Made by a program: the position numbers and the translations under genes
In this document: positions 1-8,734 of the stretch, piece after piece
Layout: the number at the start of each line of letters is the position of its first letter
How positions within the stretch are numbered: position 1 is the first letter of the stretch
Assembly (NCBI GenBank): GCA_003151275.1
Contig: PLXC01000151.1
Coordinates: 1-30,134, forward strand
DNA length: 30,134 nucleotides
From: Candidatus Melainabacteria bacterium
Lineage (GTDB): Bacteria > Cyanobacteriota > Vampirovibrionia > Obscuribacterales > Obscuribacteraceae
Reading direction: 5' to 3'
Notes under the pieces: generated by a model
What the model was told of the DNA's origin: nothing
Databases searched by the model: none
Seen by the model: the letters and a program-made list of their open reading frames with translations, nothing else

Positions 1-235
1 CTGTTAAAAATTTTACGAAACAAGCGCTGCGTTTCGCGGTAATTTAGCCGCACGCGTCTACTTGTCAAACTCCGGTCCACAAGCTGTATTGGCATATCTT
101 GGAGATATCTCTTCGGTTCCATTCCGCATTGGTTCGGCTGTTTTCCGCGCGTTACTTTCCCTTAATCAAGTCGAAAGTGACCTCGCAAAGAACCTCAAAA
201 TGAGGGGCTTGGTATGAACATTTTTCAGGGATAAG
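1..235 (+). promoter_or_regulatory. dnaA upstream leader with inverted repeats
   Basis: This stretch has no gene. Two imperfect dyads are visible. One lies near 8-45, where AAATT...CGAAAC pairs with GTTTCG...AATTT. The other is GTTACTTTC (151-159) with GAAAGTGAC (173-181), complementary apart from one G-T pair. They sit where dnaA promoter and autoregulatory sites normally lie. No consensus DnaA box (TTATCCACA) was found here. The regulatory role is inferred from position only. Confidence 0.4.
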
Positions 236-241
236 TTGCAG

Positions 242-1678
242 ATGACCATTCAAGAGCAAGATGATGTCCGCCTCCAGAAGTCACCGAAGGAGGTCTGGTT
301 TGAAGCGCTGCAAATCCTCTCAAAGAAGCTTCCTCAGCCCACAATTCAAACTTGGATCAAACCGGCTCAGTTGTTGGAGATTAGCAATGGCGAAGCGGTT
401 ATTGGCGTGGCCAACGATTTTAGCGTTGGAATTCTCGCCAACCAGCATCGAGAAGCGCTGGCGAATGCGATTTCCGAAGTCGCACAGGAAAAGCTGACCA
501 TACGAATCGTTGTCGATCCGACTATCAAAGCCGATTCGTATGCATCTAGCATTGCCAACATCTCAGTCATCCAAAGCGCACCGGAACCAAACCGGCACCC
601 TAGCCATAACGCAAATGCCCCGAGCGGCTACCAGCAAGCAACAAGCCAGAACAACAAGGGCAATCTAAATCCAAAATATACGTTTGATACTTTCGTAGTC
701 GGCTCACACAATCGTTTTGTGCATTCAGCAGCACTTGCTGTGGCAGGACGTCCTGCCCAGACATACAATCCTCTCTTTTTGTACGGTGGTGTCGGATTAG
801 GCAAAACCCACATCATGCAAGCCATTGGTCATGAGGTCCTCAAGCATTCCCCCCATTTATCTGTTCGCTACCTTAGCTGCGAGAAATTCACCAATGAGCT
901 AATTAACTCGATTCAAGAGAATCGCATGCTCGATTTTCGCAAACGATACAGGCATGTTGACGTTTTGCTGGTTGACGATATCCAATTCATTCAAGGCAAG
1001 GACGCTACACAGGAAGAGTTTTTTCACACGTTCAATACCTTGCGTGAAAATGGCAGCCAGATTGTCTTGTCATCAGACCGTGCACCCAAAGCAATTGCCT
1101 TATTAGAAGAACGTTTGCGTAGTCGGTTCGAGTGGGGACTTGCTGCGGATATACAAGCCCCAGACCACGAAACACGCGTCGCCATTCTGCGTAAAAAATG
1201 CGAGATCGATGGCATAAGTGTGCAAGATGATGTGCTCGATTATATAGCCGGTGTATTTACAATGAATATACGTGAATTAGAAGGGGCCCTGATCCGCTCT
1301 CACGCGTATGCCAGCATGACAGGAACGGATCTAACACCTGCCGTCTTGAGGGGCATTCTGCAGCCATCAGGACCAGAGAAGCAAAAGAAAACTCTGACCA
1401 TCGACCAGATTATCGATACCGTCGCAGCACAGTACCGCGTTGAATCTAGTGACTTGCGTTCGGCTAGACGCTCTCAAGATTTGGCTCTACCTCGACATGT
1501 CGCCATGTACCTCGCGCACGAGATTATGCAAATGAGTTTCCCGCGCATCGGCCAGGCATTCGGAAACCGCAAGCATACGTCAGCCTTGTACGCCTATTCG
1601 AGAATCAAGGACCAGATGCCTGCGGATGCGGATTTGGCCCATGCAGTAAAACTGTTGACACGACAATTGAACGGCTAA
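242..1678 (+). CDS. dnaA: Chromosomal replication initiator protein DnaA
   Basis: DnaA binds DnaA boxes at oriC, oligomerises with ATP, melts the origin and recruits the replicative helicase. All family landmarks are present. The N-terminal domain I (about residues 15-90) starts around VWFEALQILSK. A low-complexity Asn/Gln/Ser linker spans about 108-145. The AAA+ core has Walker A GGVGLGKT near 182-189 and Walker B LLVDD near 242-246. The C-terminal DNA-binding domain IV carries the signature FPRIGQAFGNRKHTSALYA. Length (478-480 aa) is normal. A TTG at 236 lies 5 nt after AGGG (227-230) and adds two residues; the ATG at 242 is 11 nt away. I prefer the ATG, but either is possible. It is followed by a repeat-rich gap and then dnaN, the usual origin neighbourhood. 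Confidence 0.97.
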   Translation: MTIQEQDDVRLQKSPKEVWFEALQILSKKLPQPTIQTWIKPAQLLEISNGEAVIGVANDFSVGILANQHREALANAISEVAQEKLTIRIVVDPTIKADSYASSIANISVIQSAPEPNRHPSHNANAPSGYQQATSQNNKGNLNPKYTFDTFVVGSHNRFVHSAALAVAGRPAQTYNPLFLYGGVGLGKTHIMQAIGHEVLKHSPHLSVRYLSCEKFTNELINSIQENRMLDFRKRYRHVDVLLVDDIQFIQGKDATQEEFFHTFNTLRENGSQIVLSSDRAPKAIALLEERLRSRFEWGLAADIQAPDHETRVAILRKKCEIDGISVQDDVLDYIAGVFTMNIRELEGALIRSHAYASMTGTDLTPAVLRGILQPSGPEKQKKTLTIDQIIDTVAAQYRVESSDLRSARRSQDLALPRHVAMYLAHEIMQMSFPRIGQAFGNRKHTSALYAYSRIKDQMPADADLAHAVKLLTRQLNG

Positions 1679-2480
1679 CTGCGTTTCAATCGAACTTCTC
1701 GTTTTTGACAATCTCTATATAGATGCATTATCACGCTCGTGATCTAACGTCGCTTAGAGACACCGTTGTTGATGACTAGTCACAGGGCTGATGATCAGGC
1801 GATTTGGCGAGAATATACTCTTCGATCTCGTAGCAGAATAAAAGAATTAAACTGAACGATCAAGTATTCGATCTCAATGTACATCGGCTCTATATGCGGT
1901 TTTTCACTACATTACTGGGCGATCTCGTAGCAGCAAAGATAATTTGACTTCGTGCCGAAGTGATCATTTAATTAAGCAGAGACTTGATCTACATCGGCTC
2001 TATATGCCGATCTTGGAAGCAAAGAGCAGATCCCCAAAGTACTGAATTTATGACTACCAATTTCTCAAATCGCCACCTAGTTCACAGATTAAGTGCTTGT
2101 TCAAAACCTGTTCAAAACGTGTTTATATTCTGTAAACTAGTTGTGTAATGCAGACTAGAAGCCAACTCCTCTTTTTTGGCTTTTGAACACCTGACAGTAT
2201 AGAAATTGACATGAGTGATCCAACGGTGACACGACTTTCCGGGCTTATCTACAGAAAACCGCTTGCACTGCTACTTCTATATAACTGTATTTAAAGACAT
2301 AACAGAAGCAGAACAATGAAAGAGGAGCGAATTCCTTTCGTTCTCACCTTGCAAACCGCCTGTCAGGAAGATAATCTTGAGTACGAAGCAAGTGAACTTG
2401 CGAGACGCCCATTTAGCGTTCAATCGAAACAGCGTTAAAGCGTGCTGTACGAGTTACAAGATTCAACCTGAGGTTCAATT
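1679..2480. other. dnaA-dnaN intergenic region, candidate oriC
   Basis: This 802-bp gap has no convincing gene. It holds several repeats. CGATCTCGTAGCAG occurs at 1823-1836 and 1920-1933. TACATCGGCTCTATATGC occurs at 1880-1897 and 1990-2007; the second copy lies in a dyad with ATCGGC/GCCGAT arms. A dyad with ACTTCG/CGAAGT arms lies at 1947-1961. TGTTCAAAAC occurs in tandem at 2098-2107 and 2109-2118 (11-bp phase), with an inverted partial copy at 2181-2189. One DnaA-box-like nonamer, TTATCTACA, is at 2245-2253, followed by AT-rich DNA near 2277-2304. Position between dnaA and dnaN plus the repeats suggests oriC. The shortage of canonical DnaA boxes keeps this tentative. Confidence 0.55.
2245..2253 (+). 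promoter_or_regulatory. Possible DnaA box TTATCTACA
   Basis: The nonamer matches the DnaA-box consensus TTATCCACA at 8 of 9 positions. It lies about 230 bp before dnaN, just upstream of an AT-rich tract. It is the only good match I saw in the gap, so it could be coincidental. Confidence 0.4.
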
Positions 2481-3674
2481 ATGCACTTTGCTGTACAAAA
2501 GGATGTCCTTGCAAAAGCGCTGAAAGATGTGACTAATGCAGTCGCAACTCGCGTAGTTCAGCCAATATTGAGCAATGTGCTTATCGAATCAGTAGATAGC
2601 AACACGATTAAGTTCCAGGGAACCGACCTTGATCTGGCAATAGAAACTAAAACGACGGGCGTTGTATATACCCCAGGCACGATCACTCTTCCAGGCAAGA
2701 AGTTACTCGAAATTGTCGGCAAGTTGCCGAACGAACTTGTGGTTTTCCAAATCAACAAAGAAACGCTTGAAACGACGGTGACTTGCCAACGTTCCAAATT
2801 CAATGTAGTTGGACTAGCTGCCGATGATTTTCCAAGATTTATTGACGCTCGCTCGGTTGAAGGCGTATTGATGCCCACAGATATTTTGCGCAAGGCCATT
2901 GTGCAAACGGGATTTGCGGCTGCAAGTTTTGAACAAAACAGCATATTGGGCGGCATTTACATGGTTATCGAAAACGGCAAATTTGAATGTGCCGCGACCG
3001 ATGGAAGTCGATTGGCGAACCGCAGCGAAGTATTAAACGTATCCGTTCCAAGTGGCAAGAAAGTAGATGGAGACAAGGAAATAGAAGGCGAAGCTAAAAC
3101 CCAAACCGCTACTTTAGATAGACCACACAATTTGAAAGCGATTATTCCCGCTCGCGCATGTAATGAATTGGTCAAGTTGTTGGATGGCTCAAAGGGATCC
3201 TCCAGTGAAGTAAGAATTGCTTTGGTCAGTGGTCAAATCGTGTTTGAAACCGATTCGCACTATTTATCAACAAGGTTGATTAGCGGTGAATATCCCCGAT
3301 ACCTGGAACTCTTTCCAGCCAATCATACCTATCAAGCGACCTTCAGCAGAGAAGAAATGATGTCTGCAATCGAGCGTGTCGCGGTAATGTCTGATGACAG
3401 AACCCATCTGATAAAAATGCACTTTGAAGGCGATACCCTACAAGTGACTGCTAACACTCCAGACTTGGGTCGGGCTCAAGAAGAAGTTTCAATGACTTTT
3501 GAGGGGCAAGTTCTTGATGTTGCAGTCAACGTTCGCTATCTCTTAGATGTGTTGCAACGTCTAGGTCAACCTGATGTTTCGTTTGAGATGACTGGTCCAC
3601 TCAAGCCAATTATCATTAAGGGCGTTGGCGATGATAATTATCGTTACTTGCTTATGCCTGTGCAGTCGAAGTAA
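2481..3674 (+). CDS. dnaN: DNA polymerase III beta subunit (sliding clamp)
   Basis: The beta clamp forms a dimeric ring around DNA that tethers Pol III and other repair and replication enzymes. The 397-aa product starts MHFAVQKDVLAKALKDVTNAV and ends YRYLLMPVQSK. This matches the family's first clamp domain and its conserved C-terminal LMP motif. Other family segments are visible: VVGLAADDFPRF in domain 1, AATDGSRLA in domain 2, and GEYPRYLELFP in domain 3. Length is slightly above the usual ~370 aa because of a Lys/Glu-rich insertion (GKKVDGDKEIEGEAKTQ) around residue 200. GAGG lies 8 nt before the ATG. It follows dnaA on the same strand. Confidence 0.97.
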   Translation: MHFAVQKDVLAKALKDVTNAVATRVVQPILSNVLIESVDSNTIKFQGTDLDLAIETKTTGVVYTPGTITLPGKKLLEIVGKLPNELVVFQINKETLETTVTCQRSKFNVVGLAADDFPRFIDARSVEGVLMPTDILRKAIVQTGFAAASFEQNSILGGIYMVIENGKFECAATDGSRLANRSEVLNVSVPSGKKVDGDKEIEGEAKTQTATLDRPHNLKAIIPARACNELVKLLDGSKGSSSEVRIALVSGQIVFETDSHYLSTRLISGEYPRYLELFPANHTYQATFSREEMMSAIERVAVMSDDRTHLIKMHFEGDTLQVTANTPDLGRAQEEVSMTFEGQVLDVAVNVRYLLDVLQRLGQPDVSFEMTGPLKPIIIKGVGDDNYRYLLMPVQSK

Positions 3675-3691
3675 TCGAGTTTTTTCGCGAT

Positions 3692-3707
3692 GCACCATAT
3701 TTGGTGC
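3692..3707 (+). terminator. Hairpin after dnaN
   Basis: A perfect 6-bp stem, GCACCA-TATT-TGGTGC, starts 18 nt after the dnaN stop. No T-run follows, so it is at best a weak or Rho-assisted terminator, or a mRNA 3' stabiliser. Confidence 0.3.
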
Positions 3708-3891
3708 CTAATCTAAACGAGCAGTTTTATCAGAATTTGATCAATTTGATTAGACTCCGGTCTAGTCGGTTCTCGAACAACTAATAATGATTAGTCAATT
3801 CTTTGTAGCTCAGCAATTTGGCTTTTACATTTTGGGCGCTAGACATGCAATGATTGTCGATTAACTAAGACATTACGAAATGAGGTTTATT

Positions 3892-5835
3892 ATGAGACTT
3901 GTGAAAGGTCTAATTGCATCGGCAATTGCGAGTCACATATTTGGCGGATCCCCAGCTTATTCGGCTGATATATCGCAAATCTTGCAGCAGTTTTCTTCAA
4001 GCGTTCACGGCTGGAGCGATTTGGAATCGCGCCTCAATGACTTGACCAATGAACTAAATTCGGCTCAATCGAATGGCAGCCTGACTGGGCCACAGGTGTC
4101 TGGTTTCAAGGCTCAGATTGAGAAAATCAAACAAGAAGAGATTGCCGCGCAAGCGACCGGGGCTCATATGGGTGTTGTCGATATGTTCAAGTACACAAAT
4201 ACGTTGAATCTGCTCGCAACTCAGGTCAATCAAACGATGCAAGCCAAGCAGAGTACGATTCCTGATGTTGTTTCATATCAGGTTCTACTTAAAAAACAGA
4301 TTATGGATGCTCGCGCTGCCAATCAGTTAACACAATCAGATGCTGACAAATTTAACCAGGAAGTGCGTTCTGTAGCTGACATGGAATCTGCTTTTAAGAG
4401 CACGGGTGATGGAACCCTTAGTCCAAAACAAGCAGATCTGCTGACTAGCAAGCTTGATGTAGTTAGAGCAGGTATCACGCAGCAGATCGCTCAATCCCAG
4501 TCGGCTGTTCCGGAGATCAACTCACGTCGCGAAGCTCTTCTGAAGAAGATAAATGATTCAGCTAACTTACTGACGGCAGAGCAAAGTAATTCTTTTAAAG
4601 CGGAATTGGCACAGATCGCATCGACTCAGCAAACTTATACGACATCAGGAAACATCAGTGGTTCGCAAATATACTCGTTGGCGACTTCACTTGATAAATT
4701 GGAACGCAAGATCGACGAATCGTTGAGCGGACGCGTCGTTTCTAGCGCTAATCCGGGATCTCCTAATAGTCAATCTCTTCCGGATGACAATTCGTCATGG
4801 AGAGATCATTCCGGCGCTCGCAACCCTGATGGAACCTACTCAAGCACTCCAGGTCGTCCTGGTTATCCTGGACAAACGGATGGACCAGACTATCGGGGAT
4901 CTGACATAAGTGCGAACAATCCTCGAAACAATGACCTAGGTCGCCCTGGCTACCAGGTACCGCCAGGTGGAGGTGACACCAATCCCGATTATCCTCGCAA
5001 CGGTGCGCTTGGACGCCCTGGGTTTCGAGTGTTGCCAAATGGATCTGATACGAGATCGGACTATTCGCGTAACCATACAAATTCCAATTCTGACAACGTT
5101 GATGACGTAGCAATCGCGCCGCCGCGACGTGGTTCAAGAGGTGGCAATGGCGATAGCACCGGACGCGATAACTCTTATAGTAATTCAGGAAACCAATCGA
5201 ATCTAAATACAAATGAGTCAACCTCTTTAGATAGCACCATATCTGGTTCCAGCTACAAAGATGTTCAAGGATATTGGGGCGAACCATATATCTCAGGTCT
5301 CGCATCTCGCGGAATCATAGGAGGTTTCCCAGACGGTTCATTTAAGCCAAACGATCAGATCACACGCGCACAATTTGCCGCTATCGCTGCTAAAGCGCTT
5401 TCAGTTCCAAGCGCCGGCGCTTCGGCAACATTCCGAGATGTGCCTTCCCGACATTGGGCTGCAAATGTCATTAGCTCAGTCAGCAGTGCTGGTTTAGTAA
5501 CCGGATTTCCAGATGGTACCTTCCGTCCGGAAGACAAAATTACGCGTGCCCAGGCCCTTGTGATTCTCGCAAAGGCATTGAAGAACGCAGCACCGAACGC
5601 AAACGAACTAAATTCATATTCTGATGCATCGCAGGTTCCAAATTGGGCACAGCAAAGTGTTTCCATAGCCGCTGGCGGTCACATTATAGTTAACTATCCA
5701 GACCCATCTTTGATTCGTCCCATCGATTTTGCTACTCGTGGCGAAGTTGCTGCGCTGATGTATCAAACACTGCTCAATTCGGGTAAGGATTTGCCGAGAG
5801 TGACGATAGGAGTGTTGCACCCTCAGCGCCGATAA
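3892..5835 (+). CDS. Secreted S-layer-homology (SLH) domain protein
   Basis: Likely an envelope protein that binds cell-wall polysaccharide through three C-terminal SLH domains. I chose the ATG at 3892 because GAGG lies 7 nt upstream; an in-frame ATG at 3880 has no comparable site. The N-terminus (MRLVKGLIASAIASHIFGG...AYSA) looks like a signal peptide. Residues ~25-285 are helical and Gln/Ser-rich, with repeated LNDLTNEL/LLTAEQ-type segments. Residues ~285-450 are a Gly/Pro/Asn/Asp-rich linker with imperfect repeats around GRPGY or GRPGF. SLH1 starts near 454 (YKDVQGYWGEPYI), SLH2 near 514 (FRDVPSRHWA) and SLH3 near 576 (YSDASQVPNWA). The first two carry the GGFPDG/TGFPDG and ITRAQ motifs; the third is divergent. 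SLH porins are typical of cyanobacterial relatives, but no porin barrel is obvious here. Confidence 0.85.
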   Translation: MRLVKGLIASAIASHIFGGSPAYSADISQILQQFSSSVHGWSDLESRLNDLTNELNSAQSNGSLTGPQVSGFKAQIEKIKQEEIAAQATGAHMGVVDMFKYTNTLNLLATQVNQTMQAKQSTIPDVVSYQVLLKKQIMDARAANQLTQSDADKFNQEVRSVADMESAFKSTGDGTLSPKQADLLTSKLDVVRAGITQQIAQSQSAVPEINSRREALLKKINDSANLLTAEQSNSFKAELAQIASTQQTYTTSGNISGSQIYSLATSLDKLERKIDESLSGRVVSSANPGSPNSQSLPDDNSSWRDHSGARNPDGTYSSTPGRPGYPGQTDGPDYRGSDISANNPRNNDLGRPGYQVPPGGGDTNPDYPRNGALGRPGFRVLPNGSDTRSDYSRNHTNSNSDNVDDVAIAPPRRGSRGGNGDSTGRDNSYSNSGNQSNLNTNESTSLDSTISGSSYKDVQGYWGEPYISGLASRGIIGGFPDGSFKPNDQITRAQFAAIAAKALSVPSAGASATFRDVPSRHWAANVISSVSSAGLVTGFPDGTFRPEDKITRAQALVILAKALKNAAPNANELNSYSDASQVPNWAQQSVSIAAGGHIIVNYPDPSLIRPIDFATRGEVAALMYQTLLNSGKDLPRVTIGVLHPQRR

Positions 5836-5872
5836 GGGAAGCAAGCCTTGGTTTAGTTGTTGCAAAAATAGG

Positions 5873-5965
5873 CGAAAAAAAGGCTTGGACACTCCCGGTT
5901 TTTACTAAGAAAGAACGGAGCAATCCAAGCTAAAGGTTCTATACCCGGCATTACGGAAATAACGC
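5873..5965 (-). repeat. Direct repeat copy 1, with minus-strand terminator-like hairpin
   Basis: Nearly identical to 6133-6227. Arms GCTTGGA (5883-5889) and TCCAAGC (5924-5930) close a long imperfect hairpin. Read on the minus strand, a run of eight T follows the stem (5874-5881), the shape of an intrinsic terminator. It lies just after the SLH stop codon but points toward that gene, so it would end leftward transcription before the SLH gene. Confidence 0.7.
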
Positions 5966-6132
5966 TATGAACCGAATAATTTTTCTCCAGAAAGATTAAG
6001 TCTGAATTCGCACACCAGACCGAGGCAATCAAAATCAGCGCAGCAGTAAAAAACAAAGCTATTGGCTGATTGCAGCCTTGTCTACACGACTTGCTCTGAA
6101 TCGAGGATTGTGGCGGAGGCACCGAAAAATGT

Positions 6133-6227
6133 GAAAAAAAGGCTTGGACACTCCCGGTTTTTTACTAAGAAAGAAACGGAGTAGTCCAAGCTAAAGTTTC
6201 TATACCCGCCAAACTAAAAAATAACGC
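6133..6227 (-). terminator. Direct repeat copy 2: intrinsic terminator of the minus-strand operon
   Basis: Second copy of the 5873-5965 repeat. Arms GCTTGGAC (6142-6149) and GTCCAAGC (6184-6191) are perfect. One arm base differs from copy 1, where the outer stem is a base pair shorter. On the minus strand the stem is followed by CC and seven T (6134-6140). It begins 16 nt past the stop codon of the last gene of the minus-strand cluster, the right place for its terminator. Confidence 0.65.
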
Positions 6228-6243
6228 CTAACTAGAAGTGTTT

Positions 6244-7275
6244 TTATTTCTTTTCTTTTTCTATTCGTTCGACTTTCTGGGTTAGCTGCTTCACAGCCTC
6301 CTGAAGCGTCGTCTCGTCAACGCCTTCAGACAGCTGCTTCTCAATCGTCAAGTAATCGGCGAGTAATGGTTCTGCCGCATCCTTGTGGCTCTTGCTCAAA
6401 TGCGTGATCCGGTCGACTAACTTTTGACGCTCAGTGTGCAGGGGACCAGCTATGGCATGTGTTTCGCTAGCTGTTTTGGCTGCATCCGACTTCGATTCTG
6501 ATTTGTCTGGTGTTTTTGTCGATTCCGATTTTGATTCAGTTACAGAGATCGCGGCAAGAGCGGTATTTAACGAACTGTCGAGATCGCTGATTGTATTTGG
6601 GTTCAGACTAACCTGTTTGAACGCCCCGGCTTGAGCAGGATCGGCAAAAGCGATGCTGATATCATTTACGGTCTTGGGAGCTGCTGTGAGCGCTTTTTCA
6701 GCAATTTGCAGAGCTACGTATTTTAGATCTCTGTCTGAGGCAGCTGGATCAAGCTCGGTTGAAATGTCAATGTGATTTCCTTCAACAGTTGTTTTAAGTC
6801 GGTAGCTAAAGCCTGATATCATCGCACTTTCAACTTTTGAGTTCGGATCTACGTTTTCCAGTTCTTCTAAAGGCAATGAGGCTATTAACTCATCTTTGCC
6901 GATAGATCCACTAGCGAATGCTTTTACGGTACCTGTTGTGACAGTTGTCTGCTTGTAGTGGGACATGTCTTTAGTGTTGAAGAAGTAAACGATTACTCTT
7001 GTAATGCCTGGATCCATTCCCATAGTCGTTTTGGAGATGAGCACTGCGTCAATCTTCAAGTCTTTGTCGTTGGCTCTGGAGTCTTGATACATCGAGACTT
7101 TGGCTGTGTTTCCGTCTACTCTTGCGTTCAATCGAGTACTAGTACCCAAAGTATTCTCTTTGTCGATGACGCGAACGATGTCTTCGCCGGTGGTGGCGCT
7201 GGCAGCGATGCCCAGTTGAGAGGCAATTGCAAAACCAATGATGGTGGCAACAGTGGATGATTTTTTTTCGAACAC
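6244..7275 (-). CDS. Secreted protein of unknown function, paralogue of the next gene upstream (343 aa)
   Basis: I do not recognise a named family. The start is GTG at 7275: GGAGG sits 8 nt upstream, inside a longer open frame that begins with TTG at 7296. The N-terminus (VFEKKSSTVATIIGFAIAS...SA) is a signal peptide. Two internal repeats of about 74 residues are visible, ~48-121 and ~159-232. Both follow the pattern RL..V.GN....S......A.D.DLK..AL.I......I..V.I.F. A Lys/Ser/Asp-rich linker (~245-275) leads to a helical, charged tail beginning near LHTERQKLVDRI. The whole protein aligns with the first ~350 residues of the 444-aa protein 36 nt upstream, so a tandem gene duplication is likely. 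Last gene of a four-gene minus-strand run. Confidence 0.75.
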   Translation of the reverse strand: MFEKKSSTVATIIGFAIASQLGIAASATTGEDIVRVIDKENTLGTSTRLNARVDGNTAKVSMYQDSRANDKDLKIDAVLISKTTMGMDPGITRVIVYFFNTKDMSHYKQTTVTTGTVKAFASGSIGKDELIASLPLEELENVDPNSKVESAMISGFSYRLKTTVEGNHIDISTELDPAASDRDLKYVALQIAEKALTAAPKTVNDISIAFADPAQAGAFKQVSLNPNTISDLDSSLNTALAAISVTESKSESTKTPDKSESKSDAAKTASETHAIAGPLHTERQKLVDRITHLSKSHKDAAEPLLADYLTIEKQLSEGVDETTLQEAVKQLTQKVERIEKEKK

Positions 7276-7311
7276 GCTTGGGACCTCCGCGCGCAATTTA
7301 TTCCTGAGTTC

Positions 7312-8646
7312 TTAAAATTCGGGATGTCTTTGTTGAATTCTCGCTAAACGCCGTTCAATTTCCACCTGCTGTGATTGTTTGGAAGGATCTGTCGCCAATA
7401 CTTGAATGAAGTATTGAAGACCATCATGAAAACGCTTATCATCCTCAACTCGCATGTTTTTGGCGGCGTCGGCTACAGCCAATCTCTTTTCAATTTCGCC
7501 AAGATATGTGACTGGGTCGGCCAGAACAGAAGCATCTTGAATCGGTTCAATGCCAAATGCCCAGCGGCTCATTCTTCGGGTTGGTGGTTTGATTTTCGGC
7601 CGTGGTCCTGAGCTGGCCATCTTCGTTGCTTGCATGGCTTTGGCGGCCTTGTTCGCCTTTTCCAGTGCAGTCAAGTTGCTAGACAGGTTGCCGACCAGCT
7701 TCGTTACGTCTGCCTCTGAAGTGCCAGCAGCGACCGACTTTTCGATTCCGTCGAAAATCCCCTTAATTACGCCGATTCCGACGCCATTCTTGGCCAGCTC
7801 ATTGATTCGTTCGAGTAGGGCTTGACGTTCGTCTTTAAGGAAACCTGGAACAACCGTCGAAGTTGTAGCAGCAGCACCAGCTGTGATTGTTACTTTTGCG
7901 AACACTGCCTGAACTGATTCATTCAGAGATTTAATCGTGTTTGAGTCCAGGACAACATTCTTGATCGCGCCGGGATGTGATGGATCTGCAAAGGCAATTT
8001 TCACTGTTTTGATATTGGCAGGAGCAACACTCAGTGCTCGTTCGGCAAGCTGCAAAGCGGCGAATTTCATATCACGAAGACTTGCTGAAGCATTGAGATC
8101 TGTCGAGACGTCAATCTCGTTTCCTACGATTGCACTATCCAGCCTGTGGCCTACCCCCACCGTTTCACCAGCTTGCATGGCGTTTTCGACTTTTGCATTT
8201 GGATCTTCAGTTTGCTTAAATTCAAGTGGCAGCGAAGTAAGCAAATCGTCCTTACTTACTTGACCGCTAGCGAATGCTTTTACGTCTCCAGTGGAAACGC
8301 TTATTTGCCTATACTTTGTTAGATCAACATTGTTGAAGAAATAAAAGATGACGCGATTAATGCTTGAGTCGAGATTCATGATTGCTCTCGACATAAGAAC
8401 AGCATCAATTTTCAAATCCTTGTCATTTGCTTTGACATGCCGAAAAGTGGAAACAGTGGCCACGTCACCTTTGACTTGGGCGTTAAGCCTGGCTCCTGGA
8501 GCCAGAATGTGCTCTTTCTTAATTGCAGAGACAATGTCTTCACTAGTCGCTGCCGCATGAACAGGTATGATGGACTCCAGTTGAAATGTTGCGGCAAGAG
8601 TGATGCCCAAAGCAACAGTACGACGCCAATTTCTCTTTTCGTGCAC
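7312..8646 (-). CDS. Secreted two-repeat protein with C-terminal EDDKRF/HPEF domain (444 aa)
   Basis: Unknown function. GGAGG lies 7 nt before a GTG at 8646, which I take as the start rather than the GTG opening the frame at 8697. A signal peptide (VHEKRNWRRTVALGITLAA...VHA) is followed by the same duplicated domain as in the 343-aa paralogue (LNAQVKGDVATVS, ANDKDLKIDAVL; second copy RLDSAIVGNEIDVST). A helical segment near FLKDERQALLERI follows. The last 86 residues (359-444), from MSRWAFGIEP to ARIQQRHPEF, are absent from the 343-aa paralogue. They match the C-terminal half of the 164-aa protein at 10993-11487 without gaps, with about 40 identical positions. It lies between the TadG-like gene (88-nt gap) and its paralogue. 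Confidence 0.78.
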   Translation of the reverse strand: MHEKRNWRRTVALGITLAATFQLESIIPVHAAATSEDIVSAIKKEHILAPGARLNAQVKGDVATVSTFRHVKANDKDLKIDAVLMSRAIMNLDSSINRVIFYFFNNVDLTKYRQISVSTGDVKAFASGQVSKDDLLTSLPLEFKQTEDPNAKVENAMQAGETVGVGHRLDSAIVGNEIDVSTDLNASASLRDMKFAALQLAERALSVAPANIKTVKIAFADPSHPGAIKNVVLDSNTIKSLNESVQAVFAKVTITAGAAATTSTVVPGFLKDERQALLERINELAKNGVGIGVIKGIFDGIEKSVAAGTSEADVTKLVGNLSSNLTALEKANKAAKAMQATKMASSGPRPKIKPPTRRMSRWAFGIEPIQDASVLADPVTYLGEIEKRLAVADAAKNMRVEDDKRFHDGLQYFIQVLATDPSKQSQQVEIERRLARIQQRHPEF

Positions 8647-8734
8647 CCGCAATCCTCCGCGATCATTAGCCAAGAGGTCAACACAATTCGAACACACTTC
8701 TATTGTGCTTCGAAATATATTCTAGTTGCTTTTG

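Larger units (their letters stand above)
5836..6243. other. Convergent intergenic region with duplicated hairpins
   Basis: This gap separates the + SLH gene from the minus-strand exported-protein cluster. It contains two ~94-bp copies of the same sequence (5873-5965 and 6133-6227), with about 167 bp of non-repeated sequence between them. I see no convincing gene between them. Confidence 0.6.

Noticed and set aside
2316..2438. 40-codon + frame (MKEERIPFVL...) in the dnaA-dnaN gap
   Set aside because: No ribosome site and no family resemblance; too short to support.
4763..5305. 180-aa minus-strand frame
   Set aside because: Antisense shadow of the low-complexity linker of the SLH protein.
5853..6122. 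89-aa minus-strand reading frame with a hydrophobic stretch
   Set aside because: GTG start without a clear ribosome site, runs through the hairpin repeat, and has no recognisable similarity.
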